Shown here: one piece after another, positions 1 through 7,232 of the stretch | Numbering within the stretch: the first letter of the stretch is position 1 | Layout of the letters: each line of letters starts with the position of its first letter | Source of the DNA: Thalassiosira profunda | Taxonomy: Eukaryota > Bacillariophyta > Thalassiosirophyceae > Thalassiosirales > Thalassiosiraceae | Direction of reading: 5' to 3' | DNA: 16,926 nt | NCBI GenBank assembly: GCA_036939355.1 | Contig: JALLAP010001159.1 | Location: 1-16,926, forward strand | The notes under the pieces: model-generated | Seen by the model: the letters and a program-made list of their open reading frames with translations, nothing else | Database searches by the model: none | Told to the model about the DNA's origin: nothing | Made by a program: the position numbers and the translations under genes

Positions 1-40
1 CTCGATCCCCTCCTCTCCTCCTTCACCAAACACCATCACC

Positions 41-1134
41 ATGGACAAGCTCTCCGACGTTCTCGCTCCCCTCGACGACGCAGGCGACAAGGTCGTTTCG
101 ACCACCGAGGAATACGTCAAGAAAGGCGATGACCTGATCCTCGACCGCGTGTGAGTACGGTGCACGATGCGATTGTTCTCTTACGTTGACGTTGATGTCG
201 ACACATGATGTGCTATCCGGCTGTTTGTTGTGCTCCGCGGACCATCGGCAATCGTTTCTCTGACCATCGTTCGTGTGCTGCTTGCATCGTCTCGCCGCGT
301 TGGTATTCTACAGCATGCGCGTCGTCGACCACGCGCCCGCCTTCGTCACCCTCAAGGCCCTCGCCGACGCCGGCGGCATCTCCGCCTCCCTCTCCGGCAT
401 CGCGTCCAACCCCGAGGCGTTCGCCGGGCTCGACATGGCCCTCGACGTGCCCACCGTCATGTTCAACATCTGGACGGCGATCTGCGCCTTCCAGGCGCTC
501 TCCCTCGCCAAGTCCGCGCTGGCGAGCGACGGCANATCTAGCGATCACCGCCCTCTCGATGTCCAACTGGGCCGCCGCTCGGATGATCGGGTCCGACAAC
601 CTCCTCCGCGACACCATCCTCACTGCGGTGATTTCCGGCTACGCCGTTCGCAACGGATCCGCCGCCGGAGAGGCGAGCCTCCACAATATGAGCCTCCAGC
701 TCATGTCGAGCTTCACGACCGTCCTTGCCGTGCTTGGCGTCGTGAGCGCCGTCTCCGACAAGATTCCCTACCTGTCCGGCCATGCGCTGTTCGTCGGCAT
801 GCTTGGCCTCGCTTCGTTCCATGTCATGGGTGAGTATTAGACGCTTTCTTCGTCGTCTGTTGTGTGTTGTTGTTCCGTGTTGCGGATTTCTGACATGTGC
901 TTCCTCTTCCTGTAAACTTTTTCATTCCACTCCGCAGCTACGCGTGAGGGCAACAGTACCGTCAAGATGGGCGTGAACGCCGGCGTCCTCTTCGGGATGC
1001 TGGCGAATGCTCTCGAGGGCGGCGTCACCCTCTCCTTGACCGGTGAAAACCTCGTCGGCAACATGGGCCTCCTCGGCCTTGCCTTCGTGGCCTACGAAGG
1101 AATCAACCGCTTCATTGGCGAGATCATGGGGTGA
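41..1134 (+). CDS. Multi-pass membrane protein of unknown function, three exons, frame broken at an N
   Basis: I do not recognise the family. Exons are 41-150, 314-829 and 938-1134; both introns (163 and 108 nt) start GTGAGT and end in CAG, and the phases join cleanly. The ATG at 41 is the first one and follows a pyrimidine/CACC-rich leader. The product is about 274 residues. It has a hydrophilic N-terminus (MDKLSDVLAPLDDAGDKVVS) and then five or six hydrophobic segments, for example around VPTVMFNIWTAICAF, SFTTVLAVLGVVSAV, HALFVGMLGLASFHV, VNAGVLFGML and MGLLGLAFVAYEG. It is therefore probably an integral membrane protein with short loops. The frame shifts by one base at the N at 535, so a few residues there are unknown; this looks like an assembly gap and not a real mutation. 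It converges on the membrane-protein gene at 1407-2233. The exon model is well supported; the function is unknown. Confidence 0.8.
535..535. other. Single N with frame shift inside the gene at 41-1134
   Basis: The reading frame that is open through GGC at 531-533 closes after the N, while another frame (LAITALSMSNW) continues in good coding sequence. This indicates a gap or lost bases at a contig join. Confidence 0.75.
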
Positions 1135-1406
1135 GGAGACAGGCCGCTTGGGGGTTTAGCAGGCACTCTGTGCGTGTGGCCAGTCTCGGTAGTTCATATT
1201 CAGTTGTCGGTGTATTTGTGTAGGAAGGATCTTCACCTTTGGAGATATGAGAAGATTGCTTTGGCGTTGTATCGTATTCATAACATAAACGTTCCGCTTT
1301 AAATGAATCCTTCGGCCGGAGGCTATCCAAAGACTCCGCTCGTTCCCAACGTCTCATCTACAGGTTGCATCACACCACAAACACACGGCCTGTCGAATTG
1401 ATTCCA
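1135..1406. other. Convergent intergenic region, 3' untranslated sequence
   Basis: This gap lies between two genes that end towards each other. It is less GC-rich than the genes and has no open frame worth calling. No hairpin terminator or AATAAA-type signal stands out, and it lacks the dispersed repeat found in the two other convergent gaps near 12.2 and 16.6 kb. Confidence 0.5.
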
Positions 1407-2233
1407 CTACACGGCCTGCTCCTCCTTCCCCATCTCCCCCACCGGCACTGGCTCCCCCTTCACGACCTGCTCAGACACCACCGCCGTCCCATCCGCCCCG
1501 GTGGTTTTGGTATATGTCACATCCTGCGTCTCCACCGTGATCGGACTCCGCACGGGAGGCTTCACCCACAGCGCCGCGAGCGCCGCCGTGAACCAAAGCA
1601 CGGTCCCCGCGATGGCGCAGCTCCCCCCCGCGGCCATGGAGCACGATTCCGGAAACGCGGCGTTCACGCCCTCCGTCCCCTCCACCGCCGCGAGCACATT
1701 GTTGTCGTGGCACGCGTTGCTCGAGAGCAGCAGGAGCGAGAGGCCCTGGAAGAGGCAGCACACCAGGTACGCCAGTCCGCCCGCCTTGTACGCGCCGCTG
1801 CTGGGATAGAGGCACCCGGCCAGCAGCGCCCAGAACGTGACGACGCCGCCGATGATCAGGGCCATGGTGCTGAACGCCTTCGCGGACCGCCATTGGGCAT
1901 CGAAATTGGTCCCATCTGGATAGTTGTAGCAGCTCTCCAAGATCACGGTGCCCTGGACGCTGTTCTGGACGACGGACCAGCCCTGGTCATACGTTGCAAA
2001 TTGGCAGGTGAGCGCAACGGCCAGCAACTGCATCAGCGGCCGCGCACAAGGTCGAACACAAAACGCACCTGGTAATACCAAATGCCAAAGTAGAGCGTGA
2101 CGGGCTCGGCCGTGTTGCCGCCGGTGGAGGTGAACGACACGAACTTGCAGTACACCCCGGCGAATAAGGACGTGATCCACGCGAACGCGGCGAGGACGCC
2201 GGGGAGCATGGAGGCGGCGGAGGGGCGGGCCAT
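1407..2233 (-). CDS. Four-helix (tetraspan-type) membrane protein, paralogue of the gene at 12385-13135
   Basis: Exons are complement(2069-2233) and complement(1407-1982), joined across an 86-nt intron with donor GTGCGT, giving 246 residues. A nearer acceptor (41-nt intron) is also in phase. I chose the farther one because it aligns the Trp-to-Cys spacing (FGIWYYQ...ILESC) with the paralogue (FGFWSHE...LVLSC). The ATG at 2233 follows ACAACG and precedes helix 1 (MLPGVLAAFAWITSLFAG). A Cys-containing outer loop follows, then helix 2 (ALIIGGVVTFWALLAG), helix 3 (GGLAYLVCCLFQGLSLLLL), a second Cys loop (SSNACHDNN...ESCSMAAGGSC), helix 4 (AIAGTVLWFTAALAAL) and a polar C-terminal tail. The G-x-W...C layout recalls claudin/PMP22-type tetraspans, but that is only a topological resemblance. 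Function is unknown. Confidence 0.8.
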
Positions 2234-2641
2234 TGTCGTTGATGAGGGAGGTGCGCTGGAGCTCGAGGAAATTTGAGAGTTGCTGAGCCAGCGAGACAAA
2301 TCGCGGCAACGCCGGGGATCTTGCGCGGGCTCCGAATGCTAAGGTCCGTCCAAAGATCGCTTCACCGGCGCCGTTTCCGAATTTGATGAGCAGGTGGCTC
2401 TCAGCGATTTCGCGGCCGATTTCGTCCGCGATTGCGGGCGGCCCTCGATATGTGGGGCGAGGAGAGAGCGCCTGTCGGAGGGGGCGGCGATTGGAGCAGC
2501 ACTTGGGCGGTATGGCGGCGCGGTCCTACGAGCGAGGCGGTGCTGCTGCACCGAGCGAAGAGTGAAGCCAGTCAGATACTGTATGGTATCTCTATCAGTG
2601 CCGGGCAATATCATACCTCAATCATACCTCGTAGAAGAGTA
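2234..2641. other. Upstream region of the 1407-2233 gene, with a possible coding fragment
   Basis: This is the presumed promoter side of the minus-strand membrane-protein gene. On the plus strand, from about 2343, an open stretch reads SKDRFTGAVSEFDEQ then VALSDFAADFVRDCGRPSI. It looks more protein-like than chance but has no clear start, partner exon or family. It could be the stump of a gene interrupted at about 2640, or noise. Near the right end TCATACC occurs at 2611-2617 and 2622-2628, just outside the left boundary of the first mobile element. Confidence 0.3.
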
Positions 2642-2662
2642 TTAATTCCTATGTAGAGGAAT
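2642..2662. repeat. Junction motif, copy 1 (left edge of element A)
   Basis: TTAATTCCTATGTAGA at 2642-2657. It overlaps a short inverted repeat, ATTCCT (2645-2650) and AGGAAT (2657-2662). Related copies lie at 6300 and 10258 in the same orientation. Confidence 0.5.
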
Positions 2663-3264
2663 GCCCCCAGGGGCTTCTGTGCCCCCGCAAAGCCCTCGGA
2701 AGACAGCCACCAAAACACAAGTCAAAAAAGCAAGAGCAACGCGCAACGCGGCGTCCGCCCCCTACGAACGCCGCCGACATGGCCAAGCCAGCGGCGGTAT
2801 CCCAACAAAATCGCACCCACGGCCTTCTACCGCCCACCGGTTATCGAGTGGCCGCCGCGGCGCTGCCGCTCGCGGCGTCGTTCAATATCCAGCTCCCGCC
2901 CAACAACGATCCATGACTCTCGTCGACGTCGTCCCCACAGTCGCCGGGGGTTGTTTTGACCCCGATCCAAAGCCGCCCCGGCAGTGATACTCAACGGATC
3001 CCTCGTCGAGACGTCGATCCAGCGGGCGGCCGTCGGCGGAATCGCGGAATCGCAATATTTGGAGTGCAATGGTCCCCGGACCTATTGATACACGCGCGCA
3101 ACTGACGAACCTTGAGTTGGAGGCGTTGTATCTCGCTTATTCTCCGGCCTTTGCAAATAAACTCCCCGTCGGATGAACGCGGCAGTCAATGAATCTTAAG
3201 CACTGTGGGTCATGGCCCCATCGGGCGGGGCACGGTGCAGTTGACCAGGACAGACCTTCTATGT
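2663..3264. other. Left arm of element A with coding-looking plus-strand fragments
   Basis: No intact gene is visible. On the plus strand four short stretches read like real protein but lie in different frames: from 2779 (MAKPAAVSQQNRTHGLLPPT and on to 2915), from 2913 (MTLVDVVPTVAGGCFDPDPK), from 2984 (VILNGSLVETSIQRAAVGGI) and from 3069 (MVPGPIDTRAQLTNLELEAL, ending with TGA at about 3176). They could be exons, or a decayed cargo gene broken by frameshifts. I recognise no family. Right at the left edge is a GCCCC/GGGGC palindromic stretch (about 2663-2676). Confidence 0.3.
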
Positions 3265-3302
3265 GGGATTGGGGGATGGGGCGGGGCGGGGGCGGGGGCG
3301 GG
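3265..3302 (+). repeat. G-rich tract, potential G-quadruplex, downstream of the element A gene
   Basis: At least six runs of three or more G occur within 38 nt, including GGCGGGGGCGGGAATG at 3291-3306. That same 16-mer recurs at 7088-7103 downstream of the element B gene. It lies about 105 nt beyond the stop of the recombinase gene. Confidence 0.5.
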
Positions 3303-3407
3303 AATGCAACAATCAATCGGGTGACAATTGATGCAACAACAAAGAAAGAGAACATTATTCGGTTATGCAACAATTAACAAAAAGGGAGGGGGGGAGGCCT
3401 GCAATGA

Positions 3408-5987
3408 TTACACTTCCATTGGGTCCTGGTCTTCTGCTGCCGGCGCTGCTTCGTTTTCGGCGACGTTTGTGAAGCGGGGGTCGTCGCTCGGATCGACCCA
3501 ATTCGTGGGGCGCCCGGCGTCTCTGTTGGCACCCGCCTCCTGTCCGTCTCCGGCCCCCGCTGGTGGAATCTGAGCGCGCTTGTGCCTGCCTCTCTTTGCA
3601 ACTTTGTTGACACCCCTGCGGTTGGCGACTTTGAACGAGCGCTTTTCACTGTGAGGTGCGTTCAATTTGGTTGGTGCCGGCAATTTTGCCCTGTCCTGCG
3701 CAGTGCCGAATTTCTCCACCTCACTCCCCCGCGTCTTCCTATACCAGGTTCCAATTGACCACGTTGCAATGTGATGCTCGGAATGTTTGATGTAGAGAAA
3801 GCTGTAATTCTCTTTGAGGAAATCGGTGGCAGTCGCGAAGCTCGACGCAACAAAAGCAGCATCGACATTTCCATCATTGGGGATAGTGACAGCTTTCTCC
3901 ATCAGTTTGAAGATACCCCTCCACGCCTTCAGATCATTCTTCAACGCCTTGGAGTGCAAATCGCTTTCTTTCAACAACCGGAATGGCCGTATTTTCCAAG
4001 GAGTCGACCCGTCGACGTGGACTGAACCCACCAACCACTTCCGCCAGCCGACGGACCTGGTAGCAGCCTTTGGGAAATGAAACGATTGTGGAACACACCA
4101 GTACCTCTGCTGCCCCTTCTCGTCTGGATAGTAGAACTGGTACGGAGCTGGGACATTTGCGGTGTCGTTCACGGTTGGCAGATCGTTGTCTGTGGCCACG
4201 GTATTCGCATCTCCATTGGTATTGAGTCCACCGGCAGCGGTAGCCGAATCGATCCTCGCAGCAATATCATCGGTGATTGCCTTCTTCATGGAATCCAGTT
4301 TGTTCGTCAATAGTGCCATATTCAGCCCACCCTCGGATTCTACCTTTTTATCTACCGCTTCACTGACAGCTTCGGCCAGCTCTTCTCTGAATTTTTCTTG
4401 GCCGTCGCGTATTTCTGTGCACATGTCAAACACCTCCTTGATCGCCTTGGAGTGAGCCACGTGCGGAGGAACGCCGGTCGCAATAGGGACATCCTCGTTT
4501 GCTTCGAGTGTGAGGTGCACATCTTTCAGCTCCTTCAGAAGTTCTGGCTCATCGAGCAGAGGAAGCATTCCAAACGGATGGTCGGGATGCTTCGCTTTGA
4601 TTCCTTGGATCCAATCAGAGTGGTGCACCATTGATGCAAGTAGCAACGACAACAAGCCACTAGGATCGTGATTCGTATCTTTGTGCCTCTCCAGGACGTT
4701 TCCGAAGGCCACTTTCAACCCCCTCTTCACGCTCTCGTGCTCTGGGTCTTTCCAATGAGGTGGCAGAGTTGCAAAGGACGTATCGTTTGGATCGAGCAGT
4801 GCTAGAATCCGCCCGAGGTACTGATCGCCGCCCATCGCAAACTTAAAGTAGACGTCCAAAACCTTTCCGATCGACCATTCTCCGCGCGCTGCAACGGCAA
4901 CAAATGAAGGAGGAAGGGTGGTAGCGGAGGATGCATGCGTGCCACTTCCCTTTCGGATGCCGTGTGCATTGAAGCGAGAGAACCGTAGATGTTTCTTCAC
5001 CTCGTCAAAGTGTCGGCCGCATATTTCAGCCAGCTGGCGGCAATATCTCTGAGAAGCACTCTTTGCCTCTGCACCTGGACGGATAAACAGCTTCTCCGAC
5101 AGTTCGAGCACCTCGGCATTCAAACTTATCCAAACTGCAAGCGCCGTGAAGAAGCACACGTGGCCCCTCTTTTCGCACGGGTTGGCGTAGCAGTTCTTCT
5201 CTGTCACGAATTCACCCGTTTTATCGGTCTTTGTCTCGTCGAACTGGAACTTCACCGAGTCGGATGCCCCTCGTTTTAGATTGTGGAATGCCAGCGAGTC
5301 GACCGAGATTGAGCGCGACATCAAGTTCCACATGGCAAGGCTGAACACCCAAACAAAGGTATTGCCCTCGTCGACCGCCCATTGGCAAATGAGGCTGAAC
5401 AATGAAATGGTGATAGGGTCGGCATCCTTCTCGTCCACCTTGCCCTCCTTCTTTGCCGCCGTGTACTCCTTCCTGTACGCGCTGAGGAACCTGTCCATCT
5501 CGGAGTAGTACGTCTGGGACAATCTCGCCCCGGCCATTGCAGCTCCCCATTTGATTGCATCGTCGTACTTTCTGATGTGCGAGAAGGAATGCATCAGTAG
5601 CACTACGCCGTCCCTTTCCAGCTTGACCTTTTTCTCTCCTAGAAAGGCCTTGATCATATCGACGTTGATTCCAGAGTAGATGAGGTCGTGGTCGTTCTTC
5701 CAGTGGAACACCACGTTGTCCGCCTTCTCTTCGACGGTCAGCACCTTCGTCCCAACCTCAAAGTAGCCGGGGTACTTCCTCTGTAGATACTCGCAGATCT
5801 CCTTGATCCGATTGCGGTAGTCCCTGCGGCACTTGTCCTCCATCGACTTGCCCTCTGTCGTGACAATTGCATCCCTGTGCTCGGCGCGGAGCTCGATGTT
5901 AGCCCCGAGGACGGGCGTCGTATCATCGGTGTCGCGTTGATGTGGGAGGATGCGACCACCTCCCTGTCGCCTCGTGTTGCGCGGCAT
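3408..5987 (-). CDS. Tyrosine recombinase/integrase-like protein of element A, 859 residues
   Basis: A single uninterrupted frame from ATG at 5987. The central domain (about 190-395) fits the tyrosine-recombinase fold. Box I Arg is R225 in LMSRSISVDSLAFHNL; the beta-hairpin Lys is K253 or K256 in ETKTDKTGEF; box II is H342-x-x-R345 in HGIRKGSGTH; box III is W371 in RGEWSIGKVLDVY (Trp for His, as in Cre/Flp-type enzymes); the nucleophile is Y380, nine residues after W371, the usual spacing. A helical, probably coiled-coil stretch follows (about 515-580). The C-terminal module (about 612-750, with VGWRKWLVG and TPWKIRPFRLL) resembles the GCR1_C DNA-binding domain reported on fungal Crypton recombinases; this is a tentative match. 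The tail is basic, then acidic. The expected role is DNA cutting and joining for element movement. The intact frame suggests recent or selected activity. Confidence 0.8.
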   Translation of the reverse strand: MPRNTRRQGGGRILPHQRDTDDTTPVLGANIELRAEHRDAIVTTEGKSMEDKCRRDYRNRIKEICEYLQRKYPGYFEVGTKVLTVEEKADNVVFHWKNDHDLIYSGINVDMIKAFLGEKKVKLERDGVVLLMHSFSHIRKYDDAIKWGAAMAGARLSQTYYSEMDRFLSAYRKEYTAAKKEGKVDEKDADPITISLFSLICQWAVDEGNTFVWVFSLAMWNLMSRSISVDSLAFHNLKRGASDSVKFQFDETKTDKTGEFVTEKNCYANPCEKRGHVCFFTALAVWISLNAEVLELSEKLFIRPGAEAKSASQRYCRQLAEICGRHFDEVKKHLRFSRFNAHGIRKGSGTHASSATTLPPSFVAVAARGEWSIGKVLDVYFKFAMGGDQYLGRILALLDPNDTSFATLPPHWKDPEHESVKRGLKVAFGNVLERHKDTNHDPSGLLSLLLASMVHHSDWIQGIKAKHPDHPFGMLPLLDEPELLKELKDVHLTLEANEDVPIATGVPPHVAHSKAIKEVFDMCTEIRDGQEKFREELAEAVSEAVDKKVESEGGLNMALLTNKLDSMKKAITDDIAARIDSATAAGGLNTNGDANTVATDNDLPTVNDTANVPAPYQFYYPDEKGQQRYWCVPQSFHFPKAATRSVGWRKWLVGSVHVDGSTPWKIRPFRLLKESDLHSKALKNDLKAWRGIFKLMEKAVTIPNDGNVDAAFVASSFATATDFLKENYSFLYIKHSEHHIATWSIGTWYRKTRGSEVEKFGTAQDRAKLPAPTKLNAPHSEKRSFKVANRRGVNKVAKRGRHKRAQIPPAGAGDGQEAGANRDAGRPTNWVDPSDDPRFTNVAENEAAPAAEDQDPMEV

Positions 5988-6299
5988 GGTCTGCTGCTGC
6001 TGCTCTCGATGCTCTCAACGTCGAAGGAGTGGTCGACGGAGCTGCGAGCACGTCCACCACACCGGCAGCGAGGTCGCCGTCCTCGCTCGAGCGAGGTGCC
6101 GCGCTCGAGTTGTTCTTCTCTCTCCTCGCTCGGGCTGAAAATCTTGCCCAACTTGGGGGCAAATTAGTGCCCGCCGAGTACAATATCCTACGTTGGAATT
6201 GGTATAAATAGGAGGGTATCATTATCATATCTCAAAGGTATGATAAAAACTCATCCGAGAGCAGATATTGCAGGATCATACCTTTTCCGCGTAGACATA
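5988..6299. other. Upstream region of the element A gene and inter-element spacer
   Basis: This is GC-rich leader sequence up to about 6170 and then an AT-rich stretch. It contains TATAAATAG (6203-6211) on the plus strand, read as TATTTATA on the gene strand, a possible but weak TATA element about 215 nt upstream of the start codon. GGTATGAT near 6237 and ATCATACC near 6275 form an inverted pair. No separate gene is evident. Confidence 0.35.
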
Positions 6300-6321
6300 T
6301 GAATTCCTCCTACAGAGGAAT
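6300..6321. repeat. Junction motif, copy 2 (between elements A and B)
   Basis: TGAATTCCTCCTACAGA at 6300-6316, with the inverted pair ATTCCTC (6303-6309) and GAGGAAT (6315-6321). It is preceded by TCATACC at 6276-6282, as at copy 1. Confidence 0.5.
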
Positions 6322-6346
6322 GCCCGGGATTTTTTGGGGGAAGGAT

Positions 6347-6396
6347 GCCCACTTTCTAGAAAGTTGAAAGTGGCGGGAAGCAACTTTCTAGAAAGT
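6347..6396. repeat. Left terminal inverted repeat of element B with two ACTTTCTAGAAAGT palindromes
   Basis: Perfect 14-bp palindromes lie at 6351-6364 and 6383-6396. In addition CCACTTTC (6349-6356) pairs with GAAAGTGG (6366-6373). The flanking bases make 6347-6366 the mirror of the right end at 9978-9997. Confidence 0.75.
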
Positions 6397-7232
6397 AAAT
6401 GTACCAATTCCTTCGTTCGTAGAATCCGGTGGATCCACCGATTTCGCTCTCGCCCGCACAAAGATGGCACTGGTAGAGGTGGAGAAGCCGCCTCCGATCC
6501 TCCCAACCCGCCCGGCGGAACGCCTCCAAACTTCCCTCGCGTCCTCTCCTGATCGATAGCGGCCGACGGCGTCGCCGGCAGCCGGATGCCTCGCCGCAGG
6601 AACGAATTCGAGCTCCGGCGCTGCCGCGTGTTCTCTGCAGGTTGACGTCGTCGTTGTTGATGGCCGCCGCGAGCGCTGGAGCACGAACCGAACGGGGGGT
6701 CGTGAGGGATGTTGATGCGTCATATCGGCGGGTCGATGCGACGATTTGAACGCCCACACAGCAATATCTGCCTCCGGGAGAAGGGGGGAATTGTGCAGGT
6801 GATATATCGTGTGTGTGTCTGCTAGGAACACTGCGGTGGAGGGGCGAGGGCAACAGAGGGCGCCGTGCGGGAGCTCCACACGTCCTACCCTTCGGATGGG
6901 ATATCTCGATTAGGCTCTTGGACAGCTACCACCTTCAAAACGCTTATTTTGTGGCGCAAGTTCCCAAAACGCCCTTTCTGCGGACATCGCGGGCGGCGCT
7001 CCGGGGGAGTGGGCGGGGAATGAATGGGAGTGGGCGGGGAATGAATGGATTTGCTGAGGGAGTGATGAATTTGGGTGGGAATGGAAAGGCGGGGGCGGGA
7101 ATGAACGGATTTAGGCACGAATTGCAATTCTTGTGAGTATGAATTGCTCTTATTTCCCCATTTACTTATCCTAATTGCTGACACATTCTTTTGTCGCCCC
7201 ATTTCCCCAGACAATAACAATGATTTACCGCC
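6397..7232. other. Left arm of element B, no intact gene recognised
   Basis: This is the region downstream of the element B gene. Overlapping minus-strand frames of about 165 codons exist but have shadow-like composition. A plus-strand stretch near 6900-7000 (DISIRLLDSYHLQNAYFVAQ, then VPKTPFLRTSRAALRG) looks protein-like but runs into a G-rich repeat, and no family is recognisable. The last 230 nt before the gene hold the 21-bp tandem repeat and G-rich tracts. Confidence 0.3.
7007..7048 (+). repeat. 21-bp tandem repeat, two identical copies
   Basis: Units at 7007-7027 and 7028-7048 are identical and begin GAGTGGGCGGGGAATGAATG. A related G-rich element, GGCGGGGGCGGGAATG, follows at 7088-7103 and matches one downstream of the element A gene. 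Confidence 0.85.

Larger units (their letters stand above)
2642..6200. mobile_element. Mobile element A, Crypton-like, carrying a tyrosine-recombinase gene
   Basis: This is a unit of about 3.56 kb inserted between host genes and dominated by one intronless recombinase gene on the minus strand. At the left edge is TTAATTCCTATGTAGA (2642-2657). Near the right edge an imperfect inverted counterpart, CTACGTTGGAATT, lies at 6188-6200; allowing for orientation, 11 of 14 positions match. No reverse transcriptase, RNase H, DDE transposase or LTR is visible, which argues against DIRS, LTR and cut-and-paste families and for a Crypton-type element. The boundaries are inferred from motif comparison only, because no empty site is available. 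Confidence 0.5.

Noticed and set aside
1501..1809. Plus-strand open frame antisense to the 1407-2233 gene
   Set aside because: It is a shadow of the helix-encoding minus-strand frame, with no start context or recognisable motif.
2028..2068. A 41-nt intron in the 1407-2233 gene
   Set aside because: It is in phase, but it is shorter than every other intron here and adds 15 residues that break the alignment with the paralogue. The 86-nt intron fits better.
3307..3375. TGCAACAA repeated three times after the element A gene
   Set aside because: The spacing is irregular and the flanks are not conserved. It is too short to call a repeat array.
6356..6879. Two overlapping minus-strand frames of about 165 codons in the left arm of element B
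   Set aside because: They overlap each other and have Arg/Pro/Ser/Thr-heavy, motif-free composition. They also run into the terminal palindromes.
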